The position numbers and the translations under genes were made by a program. From positions 18,114 through 82,113 of the forward strand of contig NZ_LXTW01000023.1 of NCBI RefSeq assembly GCF_001679005.1: a stretch of 64,000 nucleotides of DNA. The letters are read 5' to 3'. Positions within the stretch are counted from its first letter, which is position 1; every line of letters starts with the position of its first letter. The stretch is from Moraxella nonliquefaciens (lineage in GTDB: Bacteria; Pseudomonadota; Gammaproteobacteria; Pseudomonadales; Moraxellaceae). The notes under the pieces were generated by a model. It saw nothing but the letters and a program-made list of their open reading frames with translations. It was not told the DNA's origin and ran no database searches. Below, in pieces: positions 44,470-53,616 of the stretch.

Positions 44470-44745
44470 ATGACTGACATCACCCACAACACCGATGCAG
44501 GGCGTTTTGAGATAACCATTGATGGACATACTGGCTTTTTAAGCTACGAAGTCATCGATGGCGATACACTAGATTATAATCATACCATCGTTCCCAAAGA
44601 GTTGAGCGGACGTGGGCTGGGTACGGCATTGGTCAAGCATGCCTTGGACTATGCTCGTAATCATGACAAAAAAATCGTACCAAGCTGTTCATTTGTGGCA
44701 AGCTATATCAATAGACAAGACGAGTACCAATCACTGTTGGCATGA
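44470..44745 (+). CDS. Small GNAT-family N-acetyltransferase
   Basis: 91-residue protein of the minimal YidJ/GtpA type (COG2388). It has FEITIDGHTGFLSYEVIDGDTLDYNHTIVP and the acetyl-CoA-binding loop LSGRGLGTALVKHALDYAR, then VPSCSFVASYINR with the conserved cysteine of this subgroup. Substrate unknown. AAGGAAGC precedes the ATG. Confidence 0.88.
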   Translation: MTDITHNTDAGRFEITIDGHTGFLSYEVIDGDTLDYNHTIVPKELSGRGLGTALVKHALDYARNHDKKIVPSCSFVASYINRQDEYQSLLA

Positions 44746-44875
44746 GCATGAATCATGCTTTTAGGTTGTGATAATCGTTTACAAAAATGTCGGTAAATTT
44801 GGCAAAAATCTTACCGAAATTTTTAAGATTTTGGTAAAATGGTCTGCTATGTCTTAGCAAGCCAAAAGGAACATT

Positions 44876-45166
44876 ATGAGCAGTCTTACCACAGATCAGG
44901 TCGCCTTACAATTAGAAAGATTGCAGGGCTGGACATTAGATGGCAACAGTATTATCAAAACATATGAATTTGCCAGTTTTGCCGACGTCATTGCCTTTAT
45001 CGTTCGTGTGGCGTTTTATTGTGAAGAGTTAGAATATTATCCCACCTGGGAGAATACTGGTACTTTACTCAAAGTACGCATTGGCGGATTTGATCAATAC
45101 GAAGTACATGGGCGAGACATTCAGCTTGCCAAACGCATGGAAATGGCAAATGGTGTGATTTTTTAA
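44876..45166 (+). CDS. Pterin-4a-carbinolamine dehydratase homologue lacking the catalytic histidines
   Basis: 96-residue protein with the overall pattern of the DCoH/PhhB family: GWTLDGNSIIKTYEFASFADVIAFIVRVA, then ELEYYPTWENTGTLLKVRI and a final GRDIQLAKRMEM. In active enzymes the middle reads HHP followed by a later H; here it is YYP and the third histidine is also absent (only His in the protein is in EVHGRD). It therefore probably lacks dehydratase activity and might keep a binding role. AAAGGAAC is the ribosome site. No phenylalanine hydroxylase gene is adjacent. Confidence 0.8.
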   Translation: MSSLTTDQVALQLERLQGWTLDGNSIIKTYEFASFADVIAFIVRVAFYCEELEYYPTWENTGTLLKVRIGGFDQYEVHGRDIQLAKRMEMANGVIF

Positions 45167-45396
45167 AAATGAGAAAAAGGCAGATTTTTTACAAAGATTT
45201 ACAAACTTCACCATCAATCTCACAAAGCTGTTTTTTTGGCTACATTTTAACCATAAAACCGCCCATTTTTTAACAGACAAATGCCCAAAAAATCGCTACA
45301 ATTATCGCTGTATTTAATATTTAATAACCTAATGATTGATGATGGTTGATTTTAGTTGGTCATCAAGTTAGTCATATGTCAAATAAGGAGTCTATA

Positions 45397-46506
45397 ATGA
45401 AAGCGACATTAAAAAGCCTAAAAACCACACGTGGCAATCCTGCTGTGAGTATCTTTGTAAAAACCCATCGCACCCATCCAGAAAATGAGCAAGACAGCAT
45501 TGCCCTAAAAAATCAACTAAAAGTTGCCGAAGACCGCATCACCAATGAGCATGACAAACGCACCAGTGATAAGATTTTGGAACTTATTCATGCCAAAACC
45601 GATGAGCTTGACCACAATTATAATCTAGATACGCTTGCCATATTTGCCAACGAAAATGAAGCCCAAGTGTTACGCCTGCCATTTGATGCCAAAGAGCGTG
45701 TGATTTTGGGTGAAAAATTTGCCACCAGAGATTTGGTGCGTGACATGTCCGAAGCGGTGCATTATTATGTACTTGTGATAACAAGCGAACACGCTCGCCT
45801 AATTGAGGCAATCAACGACCGTGTGGTCAAAGAAATCGGTGGTGAAAGCGAACGCCAATCACAAATGAGTGAGCTGACTTTCCCAATCAACAACACCAGC
45901 CTGCCCACAGGTTCAAAAGCCGACCGTACAGGCTCATCAGATGACGACAGCTATCTAAAAGAGTTCATGAACCGTGTGGATAAGAGCATGCAGGAGTTTC
46001 GTAACATTGACCCATTGCCTGTGATTTTGGTTGGTGATAGCCGTACTTTGGGCTTTTATGAGCAGGTAGTGGATAATGACAGCTTTATCATCGGTAAGGT
46101 TGAGCACCTACCTAACCTAAAAGACGGACGTGCCGAAGAGATTGTGGCAGGCGTGCAAGAGGTGGTAGAGACACAACGTGCTACTCGCTATGAAACCGCC
46201 CAAGGTGAACTTGAAAAAGCCCGTAACGAGAAAATGGTACGCACCGATTTGCAACAAATCTACCGCTCAGCTGTTGAGGGTAATGCTGTTAAACTTTTGG
46301 TACGTCAAGGACACATCGTCCCTGCTACCATTGATGAGAGTGCTTTAACTTTGCTTGTGGCAGATGATGCCACAGCAGAGGGAGTAACTGATGATGCGGT
46401 CAGTGAGATTATTGAGATTGTCAGCCATAACGGCGGTGAGGTGGTATTTGTCCCCAAAGACAGTATGGATGAAAAAGAGCCAATCGCTCTTATTACTCGC
46501 TACTAA
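45397..46506 (+). CDS. baeRF-type protein (bacterial eRF1/Pelota-like)
   Basis: 369 residues from the ATG at 45397, preceded by AAGGAG 7 nt away. N-terminal SLKTTRGNPAVSIFVKTHRTHPENEQDSI and the middle domain with PLPVILVGDSRTLGFYEQV correspond to the bacterial homologues of archaeo-eukaryotic release factor (family 3 as far as I can judge). The C-terminal region (AVEGNAVKLLVRQGHIVPA to VSHNGGEVVFVP) is an L7Ae/Pelota-like domain. A GGQ loop is not present. A role in translation or ribosome rescue is proposed for the family, not shown here. Confidence 0.75.
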   Translation: MKATLKSLKTTRGNPAVSIFVKTHRTHPENEQDSIALKNQLKVAEDRITNEHDKRTSDKILELIHAKTDELDHNYNLDTLAIFANENEAQVLRLPFDAKERVILGEKFATRDLVRDMSEAVHYYVLVITSEHARLIEAINDRVVKEIGGESERQSQMSELTFPINNTSLPTGSKADRTGSSDDDSYLKEFMNRVDKSMQEFRNIDPLPVILVGDSRTLGFYEQVVDNDSFIIGKVEHLPNLKDGRAEEIVAGVQEVVETQRATRYETAQGELEKARNEKMVRTDLQQIYRSAVEGNAVKLLVRQGHIVPATIDESALTLLVADDATAEGVTDDAVSEIIEIVSHNGGEVVFVPKDSMDEKEPIALITRY

Positions 46507-46514
46507 TTGACGTT

Positions 46515-46563
46515 TAAAAACCAAAGAACAAAAACCTGCCCATCGGTGGGTTTTTGGTTTTTG
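46515..46563 (+). terminator. Terminator after the baeRF-type gene
   Basis: AAAAACC repeats (46516-46522 and 46530-46536) can pair with the GGTTTTT repeats that follow the inner CCCATCGGTGGG hairpin, giving a long stem with T tracts. Confidence 0.7.
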
Positions 46564-46729
46564 ATAAAATCAATTTCAACAGTGTCTGCCATTAAATCAA
46601 CATTTAAATCAACATAAAGTTACTCTAATAAATTATCCTACTAATGTTGCAATGCTAATGTTACAATAATTTTTAAAATTGCTGTTGTAATTTGCTACAA
46701 TAAGTCAATTTTCATCAAACATCATTACC

Positions 46730-47854
46730 ATGCCAGTCAAAAAAATCAACACTCCAAAACCAGCTCCAACCAAAAACACTAAAAATGCCAAAAACACTAA
46801 AAGTGCCAAATTCAAACGGCTGATTTTTATTGCTCTAATTATTATGATTGCTTTGTGTGGTGTTATTATTTACATGACCGCCTTTGCCAAAACTAACCGC
46901 TCTGCCCAAACTTTGACCGTAGAAAAGGGTGATACTTATCACAGTCTTTTGGTCAAAGACAAATGGCAGACCAGTCCGCTTGCATCTGCCACTGCTACAC
47001 GGTTGTATCTAAAATTGCATGCCAAAAATAACTTAGAAACAGGAACCTACCAAATCCCCCAAGGGGCAAGTCTTGCTGATGTTGTTAAGATTTTAGGTCA
47101 AGGGGGGGAGGTTGCCATGATAAAAGTGCAAATCATTGAAGGTAAAACCATCAAAGACTTGTATCACACCCTAAAAACAACCGATGGGGTCAAACTAGAA
47201 TTACTCACACCCCTGTTATCAGATGCTGATGGATATTCATGGGTTGATGTGGCACAAGATAATGCCAAAGTTACCAAAACCCTAAATATCAGCACACCCA
47301 ACGGCAATCCTGAGGGGCAGTTTGCTCCTAATACCTACTTTTTTAATCAAGGCACAACCGACACTGTCATTTTAAAAAAACTGCACAGCGACCAGATGGC
47401 GATATTGGGTAAGATATGGGCAGAACGTGATGAGGGTTTGCCTTATAAAACGCCTTATGATGCACTTATCATGGCAAGCATCATAGAAAAAGAAACAGGC
47501 ATAAAATCTGAAAGAGATGACGTGTCAGCCGTATTTGTTAATCGCCTGCATCAAGGCATGAGATTACAAACCGACCCGACCATCATCTATGGACTGTTTG
47601 ACCGTTATGATGGCAAGATTTACCGCTCCAACATTGACGAAAAAACCGACTACAACACCTATCAGATTGACGGCTTACCGCCCACGCCCATTGCCCTGCC
47701 GTCTGCCGAAGCCATACAGGCGAGTTTGCACCCATCTGATGTGCCATACATCTATTTTGTGGCGACAGGTAAGGGCGGTCATAAATTTAGCCTAACCCTT
47801 GCTGAGCATAACAAGGCAGTGGCGGAGTATCGGGCTTTGATGGCGGATAAATAG
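46730..47854 (+). CDS. mltG: Endolytic murein transglycosylase MltG
   Basis: Inner-membrane lytic transglycosylase that cuts nascent glycan strands and influences chain length; 374 residues. A Lys-rich cytoplasmic tail (1-30) precedes one transmembrane helix (about 31-50, LIFIALIIMIALCGVIIYM). The periplasmic part has a LysM-like subdomain and the YceG domain with MASIIEKETG (catalytic Glu), FVNRLHQGMRLQTDPTIIYG, and YNTYQIDGLPPTPIALPS. It is followed 64 bp later by tmk, the usual pairing. Confidence 0.95.
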   Translation: MPVKKINTPKPAPTKNTKNAKNTKSAKFKRLIFIALIIMIALCGVIIYMTAFAKTNRSAQTLTVEKGDTYHSLLVKDKWQTSPLASATATRLYLKLHAKNNLETGTYQIPQGASLADVVKILGQGGEVAMIKVQIIEGKTIKDLYHTLKTTDGVKLELLTPLLSDADGYSWVDVAQDNAKVTKTLNISTPNGNPEGQFAPNTYFFNQGTTDTVILKKLHSDQMAILGKIWAERDEGLPYKTPYDALIMASIIEKETGIKSERDDVSAVFVNRLHQGMRLQTDPTIIYGLFDRYDGKIYRSNIDEKTDYNTYQIDGLPPTPIALPSAEAIQASLHPSDVPYIYFVATGKGGHKFSLTLAEHNKAVAEYRALMADK

Positions 47855-47918
47855 ATGACGTTGCAATCTTTTGTGTGTCATTAACACTTTTAAAAAAATC
47901 AAAATATTTGGAAAAATC

Positions 47919-48563
47919 ATGACAATACCCCAATTTATCACCTTTGAAGGTACCGAAGGCGTGGGCAAAACGACCGCCATAGATAACTTTTGCTGTGAGC
48001 TTGATAAACAGGGCATCTCTCACATCCGCACCCGTGAGCCAGGGGGTAGCCTGCTTGCCGAAGCGTTGCGTAAGATTTTGCTGGATAACAAAACCCACAT
48101 CAATGATGACACCGAGCTTTTACTCATGTTCGCCGCACGAGCTGACCATTTGCATCGCACTATTTTGCCAGCACTCTCGGACGGTAAATGGGTTATTTGC
48201 GACCGTTTTTTTGACAGCACCGTGGCGTATCAAGGTTTTGGGCGGTTTGGGGGCGATGAGCATGAGCTTGCTAGGATTGAACGGCTTATTCATGACTTTA
48301 TCCCAAAACAGCCTGATTTGACTTTTTGGCTGGATTTAGACCCTGCCATTGGCTTGGAGCGGGCAGGTAAGCGAAGTCAAGCCGACCGCTTTGAGAGTGC
48401 GGGGCAGGAATTTTTTGACAAAACTTATCAAGGTTTTTTGTATCAATACCAAAAAAATCCCGAGCGTATCAAGCGAATCAATGCCAATCAAAGCCCTGAT
48501 GGTGTAACAGATGAGATTATGCAGATTTTCAAGATTAGCCAAAAGCGGTTGCTCTTGCTTTGA
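47919..48563 (+). CDS. tmk: Thymidylate kinase
   Basis: Phosphorylates dTMP to dTDP; 214 residues from the ATG at 47919 (MTIPQFITFEGTEGVGKTT, P-loop). A longer reading to 47871 lacks a ribosome site. DRFFDSTVAYQGFGR is the DR(Y/F) substrate motif, and the LID region has KRSQADRFESAG. The tail IFKISQKRLLLL is close to normal length. Confidence 0.95.
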   Translation: MTIPQFITFEGTEGVGKTTAIDNFCCELDKQGISHIRTREPGGSLLAEALRKILLDNKTHINDDTELLLMFAARADHLHRTILPALSDGKWVICDRFFDSTVAYQGFGRFGGDEHELARIERLIHDFIPKQPDLTFWLDLDPAIGLERAGKRSQADRFESAGQEFFDKTYQGFLYQYQKNPERIKRINANQSPDGVTDEIMQIFKISQKRLLLL

Positions 48564-48614
48564 TATGCTTTAACGCTTAGCTCTGTTGCTCTTGTGTCAT
48601 CATGCTTGTTGATG

Positions 48615-48640
48615 GGTAATGGTAATGGTAATGGTAATGG
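48615..48640. repeat. Hexanucleotide tandem repeat (GGTAAT)4
   Basis: Four perfect GGTAAT copies plus GG, in the spacer between tmk and the Slam gene, which converge here. It is outside both coding regions, about 50 bp after the tmk stop. Confidence 0.8.
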
Positions 48641-48757
48641 GTTTTGTCTTTGCTTAAATGGGTTTTGATGGTATAAATAGTTGTCATCAAAGAAGCTTAA
48701 TAATACCACAATACTCAAAAACCGCCAGCCACCTTAACCTGCTCTTAGGCAATTGGG

Positions 48758-50398
48758 TTAAAACGACCGACCAAGCTCCAAATAAAAATTTTGTTTATTA
48801 TGGCTATAAAGTGCTGGTAAGTTGCTGTTATTTTTACTGTAACGATAAGTCAGCTTCGGCGTTAATCCAAGCCAGCGAATGTCTTTGTGCCAAATGGAGG
48901 TTTGTAGGGTTAGGGTTTTATCTGTGCGATACACATCATTAGGATTGACCAGACGCAATAATTTACCATGATAACGCTCACGCTCAGCACTCACCCTACC
49001 TTGCACGGTCAGACCATTTGGTAATCTTTGCAACACCCCAAAATGTATCTTTGTGGCATGACTGCTTTTTGTTGCATCTTGCAGATGACTAAGCTGATAC
49101 CCCACGCCCAAAGAATAACGACGATTTGGGCCATCTTGCAACAAAATGGTGTCATTCACATGATAACGCTTGCCATCATAACCTTGATAACGCTCGGCAT
49201 AATTGCCTTTTTCCATGCGCACAAAAAACGCATTTTGCCATTTATCATTTACCTGATGATGGCTGCCAAACGCCACGCCCTGACTGTCTTTTCTGGGGGA
49301 TAATCTGCCATGCAACTGCTGATTGGTGGCAAAAATACGCCCAACAAAAGGCACGACATCAACATAACCTTTTTGGTGGTCTTTTCTTAGCCCAGCATGA
49401 GCAAAAACCGCCAGTTCATTGTGGCTTTTGTCATCATAAAACTTACCATCAACATCTAGGGCTGTATAAATACTGATGCCATGACTAAGTGGCGTGTATT
49501 TATTCACACCAAGCGATAAGGCAAGCCCATGAGCAGGTTTTGGGGCGTCTTTTTTAATGTTGGGCTGTGTGATGGTAGAGGCGGCATTGATATTGTCCAA
49601 ATGCAGATAGTTGATGCCCAAATCCAAGCCCATTTTATATTTTTTATGCAAATAGCGACTTTGCGACAGCACCCATCTTTGTTCTTTTTTGCTTAATTTT
49701 AAAAAGTGGGCATCGTCTTTGAGTTCATCTAGCACCATTTGGGCGTGTTTATCGTGCTTTTTGGTCAGAAGCAAAGAGGCAAGTTGTAATTTCACCGCCG
49801 TAAGCGTCGGCTCTTTGCTACTCAAATCGGTCAGCAGATTTAATGCCAATTTGGTGTTGCCATCACTTAGGGCAAGTTTGCTTTGGGCAAATAACAACAA
49901 AACATCATCTTGATAATCATCAGGCAGGCGGTCATAAAATGGCAATAACAAGCGTAATGTTGCCACATCATCTTGCACAATCGCTTGATGAAAGACATGA
50001 TAAAATGCCTCTGGCTGGGCAAGTAAAAAATTGACATCTACGGTCGGTGGGGCAGATTGATTCTCATTGCTCTGATTAACGGTCAAGGCATTGATGGGCA
50101 AGGTATTGATGGGCAAGGGGCTTTTATCACTCTTTAAGCCATCACTGGTAAAACCATCGCCTAAGCCATCACCTAAGCCATCTGGGCTATCCAAACTGTC
50201 CAAATCTTTACCCAAACTTTCATCTGATAAACCATCAGCAGATGGCAGCTCATGCGTGGGCGTATGAATGGGCATATGATGGCTGTGGGCATACGCCTGT
50301 GCTGTTAATGTATCAACACAGAGCAATAACAGCAGCTGCTTTAAAAGTCTGTGCTTGACTTTTAAAGCAGGGTTGGTCTTTGATAAAAAACAGGTCAT
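48758..50398 (-). CDS. Slam, surface lipoprotein assembly modulator (lbp operon)
   Basis: Outer-membrane protein of the DUF560 family that delivers lipoproteins such as LbpB to the cell surface; 546 residues. A signal peptide (hydrophobic LLKQLLLLLCVDTLTAQ, cleavage about residue 37) is followed by an Asp/Ser-rich linker. A TPR-like helical domain (about 115-270, QPEAFYHVFHQAIVQDDVATLRLLLPFY) precedes a C-terminal beta-barrel ending LELGRSF, with aromatic C-terminus as in outer-membrane porins. The ATG lies one base after the lbpA stop, so translation is coupled. Position after lbpB-lbpA matches the ORF3 gene known for Moraxella lactoferrin loci. Confidence 0.88.
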   Translation of the reverse strand: MTCFLSKTNPALKVKHRLLKQLLLLLCVDTLTAQAYAHSHHMPIHTPTHELPSADGLSDESLGKDLDSLDSPDGLGDGLGDGFTSDGLKSDKSPLPINTLPINALTVNQSNENQSAPPTVDVNFLLAQPEAFYHVFHQAIVQDDVATLRLLLPFYDRLPDDYQDDVLLLFAQSKLALSDGNTKLALNLLTDLSSKEPTLTAVKLQLASLLLTKKHDKHAQMVLDELKDDAHFLKLSKKEQRWVLSQSRYLHKKYKMGLDLGINYLHLDNINAASTITQPNIKKDAPKPAHGLALSLGVNKYTPLSHGISIYTALDVDGKFYDDKSHNELAVFAHAGLRKDHQKGYVDVVPFVGRIFATNQQLHGRLSPRKDSQGVAFGSHHQVNDKWQNAFFVRMEKGNYAERYQGYDGKRYHVNDTILLQDGPNRRYSLGVGYQLSHLQDATKSSHATKIHFGVLQRLPNGLTVQGRVSAERERYHGKLLRLVNPNDVYRTDKTLTLQTSIWHKDIRWLGLTPKLTYRYSKNNSNLPALYSHNKQNFYLELGRSF

Positions 50399-50399
50399 A

Positions 50400-53396
50400 T
50401 TAAAACTTCATTTCAAGACTGGCAAAGTAACTGCGACCTGGTGCAATGTAACGGGTTGATTGGGTACTGCTTGCAGCTTCACTGGGCAGTTGGCGTGCCG
50501 CCTCCCATGTGGTGTAGCGGGTGTTTAACACATTATTAATGCCAAGGCGGGCGGTGATGCTCTCAGTTGGGCTATAATAACCTGTCATGTCCATTAAAGT
50601 ATAGGCTTTGGGTATTGTGCGTGTTAAGGTTTGTGTTTCTCTTTTGCCATTTCGGATTCTAAGGGCACTAAGCTCATTTTCATCTTTTTGTTTGCTGTGC
50701 GTTAAAGTTGTGCCAATGCCCCATACTTGACTTGGGTGGTCATAGTTTAGACCGACCACATAGCGTGCTGGGGTGATGGCATCCCAAAAAGCAGGGCGAG
50801 CCTGATACCAACCATCGGCATCTTTGGGTGCAATGTAATCAAATTTCCCCAATTTGGTATGACCATAACCTAAGGTCATTTCAAGACCATCTGGCAGCTT
50901 TGATGTCATGGCATGCAAATCCAGTTTACCTTTGACGCTCACCCCTTTGATGGTTGCATTGTATAAGTTAGCAAATACCTCATCACTGGTTTTGGGCGTG
51001 GGTGGATTGCCAACACATTCATTGGAATCCAAATGAGCCTTACAATACTCTTGCTGGGCTTTGGTTAGGTTTGGTATGGCTTTATCTAACATGTCCTTGT
51101 AACGGCTTTTGAACATGCTCACCTCAATATCCCCCCAAGGGTGCTGATAGCGAAAGCCATATTCGTTGGTATTGGAAGTTTCAGGTTTGACATCAACCGC
51201 TCGTTTGGGAAAAGACACATCAGGGTCGTTTTTATGCTGGGCGGCGGTGCTGTTATAGTTGTATAACTCATAAAAACTTGGCGTACGAAAGCCTTTGGCA
51301 GTTTTATACAACAGGCTAAAATCAGGTGTCAGATGAACCGCCGCCCCAAAATTATAGCTTTTGTTGGTGTAAGTTTTGTTGATGATGTTTGAATCGGTGC
51401 TGTGAATGCGTTGTTTGTCCAAGCGTCCACCAAAACTTAAATCCACATAATCATTTGGTGTATAAAGGTTGTTAATGCCCACATATTGGTTACTGCCATG
51501 AATGGGAGCGCGTTCACATTCATTGGCATTACCACAGGCATCTTTTTCTTCTAAGCGTCCAAGGCGATTTTTGACAATCCACGCCGCCCCTGATTGCTTA
51601 AATTTGGCTTGCTCCTGTGCTGTCAGCGTGCTTTCATCAATGATGGCATCGCCTTGGGTGGTGTCAATGATTGTGCGTCTGCGGTTGTTGGCACGAAATT
51701 GGCTTTTAACTTTATCTGCACCAGCCAACACCGTCAAATCGTGCTGGCCCAGCAGGTCAAAATTAAAATCAAGTTTGCCTGTCAAACTGGTACGCCCTTC
51801 TTTATAACGGTAATTGTTTTGATATTCATAATGCCCAATTTCACTGATGCCACAATTTAAATCCACCTTAGGATATTGGCTACACGATTTTTTAATGTCA
51901 TGGTTAATGATTTGGATATTTTGTTGGTGTAGGTTTAATTTTGCTTGTTCAAACCATGGCGTGTCAGGCTTAAACTCAAAACCTAACCCATAGCGAGTTT
52001 TGCCATGTTCTTGGTTAAACACACTGCTTCTGGCATAAGCCAGTTTTGGAATGGGGGCATCATTAGCCCCTGGTCTAAATGATGCTTGCGATGCGTCATT
52101 GGCATTTAGATACTCTTGATAATCATCGCAAAGGACAATGGAGCCGCCATTGGCAGGCTTACCGTCATTGCCCAATCTTGCCCCATGATAACTACAATGA
52201 CGCATATCACGAATGTTGTATGTTTGCTTGGTGTCTTCTAATAACAGTTTGCTGACCAGATTTGGGGTGATTTTGATGTTAAGGCGTGCCAAATACGAGT
52301 CTGAACGATAGTCCATGGGGTCAGGCAACAACCGATAAGTACCTGTATAATCTTTGGCAGAGACAACCTCATGGGGGTGCATGGACGCCAAATATTGTGC
52401 TTTTTCAGCATCATTTAACTCAGAAAAATTGCGATTGCCGATACCATCTGGCAGGGCTTTGGTGTAGACATAAGGGTATTGTACGCAGTTTTTTGGGTCA
52501 TCACTTGCCAAACAGCTTTCGGTGATGTAGCTTGTGCCTGCAAACAGTTCGTTAGGCTTTCTTAAATCATATTTTTGTTGCCATGCCCCCAAGCGATATA
52601 GGCTTTGGTTGATGCCATTTAGGTCGCTGTGTGCTTTGTTTTCTTTGCCTTTACGGCGAGTGTATTGCACCATCGCTTCCACACGCTCGGTTTTACCTGC
52701 CGCTGCCAGCGTCTGACTAAAATGGTCATTTTTGCTGTTATAAGTGGTTTTGCTTTGAGCGCCAAGATTTTTACCAGATTTTAAGACATCGCTCACATCT
52801 TTGGTATGAAACGCCACCGAACCGCCCAACGCACCAGAGCCTGCTTCTAGGGCATTACCGCCTTTATTGATGGCAACGGCGGCAATGTTTTCAATCTCTA
52901 TCTCGTTCATCGCCCCAGAGCCTGCCCCAGCTCGTTTGGTGGATTCATCTTTGTAGGATTGAATTTGGGCAATGCCATCTACGGTAATCCCCACTCGGTT
53001 TTTATCCACGCCATGAATGGCAAATCCGCTGCTGCCACCACGCCCCTGCTCAACCACACTCACCCCAGTTTCATAACGCACCAAATCACGAATGCCCTGT
53101 ACTTGTTCTTTTGCCAGCGTGTCAGCGGTTTTGACTGTTTTGCCAAGCCCTGTTACATCGGTGTCAAACCGAGAAACAGGGGCAGATGGGGTGGCGGTTA
53201 CTGTGATGGCATCTAAATAGACGACAGGTGTTTTTGTGTCTTTGGCATCAGAGTTGGCATCTGTCTGAGTGTTTTCTTGCGCCCAAACGGATAAGGGCAA
53301 AACTGCCACACCAAATAACGCCGCTTTGATGGCAAGGTTTAAGCGGTGCGTGGTCATGGTATGGACTGATGGTGTGTGTGTGATAGATTTTGACAT
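50400..53396 (-). CDS. lbpA: Lactoferrin-binding protein A, TonB-dependent receptor
   Basis: Outer-membrane transporter that strips iron from host lactoferrin; 998 residues. The signal peptide includes LAIKAALFGVAVLPLSVWA, with cleavage near residue 39. The TonB box is LDAITVTA. The plug (about 60-200) has LVRYETGVSVVEQGRGGSSGFAIHG and KGGNALEAGSGALGGSVAF. The 22-strand barrel ends in YFASLEMKF with terminal Phe. Cysteine pairs in external loops (ESCLASDDPKNC, KDACGNANEC, EYCKAHLDSNEC) are typical of TbpA/LbpA. LbpA rather than TbpA is favoured by the LbpB-type partner and the following Slam gene, and the sequence agrees with my memory of M. catarrhalis LbpA. Confidence 0.93.
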   Translation of the reverse strand: MSKSITHTPSVHTMTTHRLNLAIKAALFGVAVLPLSVWAQENTQTDANSDAKDTKTPVVYLDAITVTATPSAPVSRFDTDVTGLGKTVKTADTLAKEQVQGIRDLVRYETGVSVVEQGRGGSSGFAIHGVDKNRVGITVDGIAQIQSYKDESTKRAGAGSGAMNEIEIENIAAVAINKGGNALEAGSGALGGSVAFHTKDVSDVLKSGKNLGAQSKTTYNSKNDHFSQTLAAAGKTERVEAMVQYTRRKGKENKAHSDLNGINQSLYRLGAWQQKYDLRKPNELFAGTSYITESCLASDDPKNCVQYPYVYTKALPDGIGNRNFSELNDAEKAQYLASMHPHEVVSAKDYTGTYRLLPDPMDYRSDSYLARLNIKITPNLVSKLLLEDTKQTYNIRDMRHCSYHGARLGNDGKPANGGSIVLCDDYQEYLNANDASQASFRPGANDAPIPKLAYARSSVFNQEHGKTRYGLGFEFKPDTPWFEQAKLNLHQQNIQIINHDIKKSCSQYPKVDLNCGISEIGHYEYQNNYRYKEGRTSLTGKLDFNFDLLGQHDLTVLAGADKVKSQFRANNRRRTIIDTTQGDAIIDESTLTAQEQAKFKQSGAAWIVKNRLGRLEEKDACGNANECERAPIHGSNQYVGINNLYTPNDYVDLSFGGRLDKQRIHSTDSNIINKTYTNKSYNFGAAVHLTPDFSLLYKTAKGFRTPSFYELYNYNSTAAQHKNDPDVSFPKRAVDVKPETSNTNEYGFRYQHPWGDIEVSMFKSRYKDMLDKAIPNLTKAQQEYCKAHLDSNECVGNPPTPKTSDEVFANLYNATIKGVSVKGKLDLHAMTSKLPDGLEMTLGYGHTKLGKFDYIAPKDADGWYQARPAFWDAITPARYVVGLNYDHPSQVWGIGTTLTHSKQKDENELSALRIRNGKRETQTLTRTIPKAYTLMDMTGYYSPTESITARLGINNVLNTRYTTWEAARQLPSEAASSTQSTRYIAPGRSYFASLEMKF

Positions 53397-53513
53397 AAAA
53401 AATCCTAAACTTTATTTTCTATTTTCTGGCGATGTTTTAATCAAGGTATTATCTGGCGTATTTATCCAAGAATTCGCCCAAGGCATTGTTTTAAGGCACT
53501 GTTTTAAGACACC

Positions 53514-53547
53514 ATTTCAAAGTGCTGTTTATTTCAAAGTGCTGTTT
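53514..53547. repeat. Perfect 17-bp tandem duplication between lbpB and lbpA
   Basis: ATTTCAAAGTGCTGTTT occurs at 53514-53530 and again at 53531-53547. It is embedded in other short repeats of GTTTTAAGGCA (about 53488-53498, 53500-53510 degenerate, 53544-53555) in the 220-bp lbpB-lbpA spacer. Confidence 0.85.
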
Positions 53548-53616
53548 TAAGGCATTGCCAAGGGCGTCATCAACTGTCGGTCAAGCGACTAAGCGACTAG
53601 CGATGATAAGGGGGCG

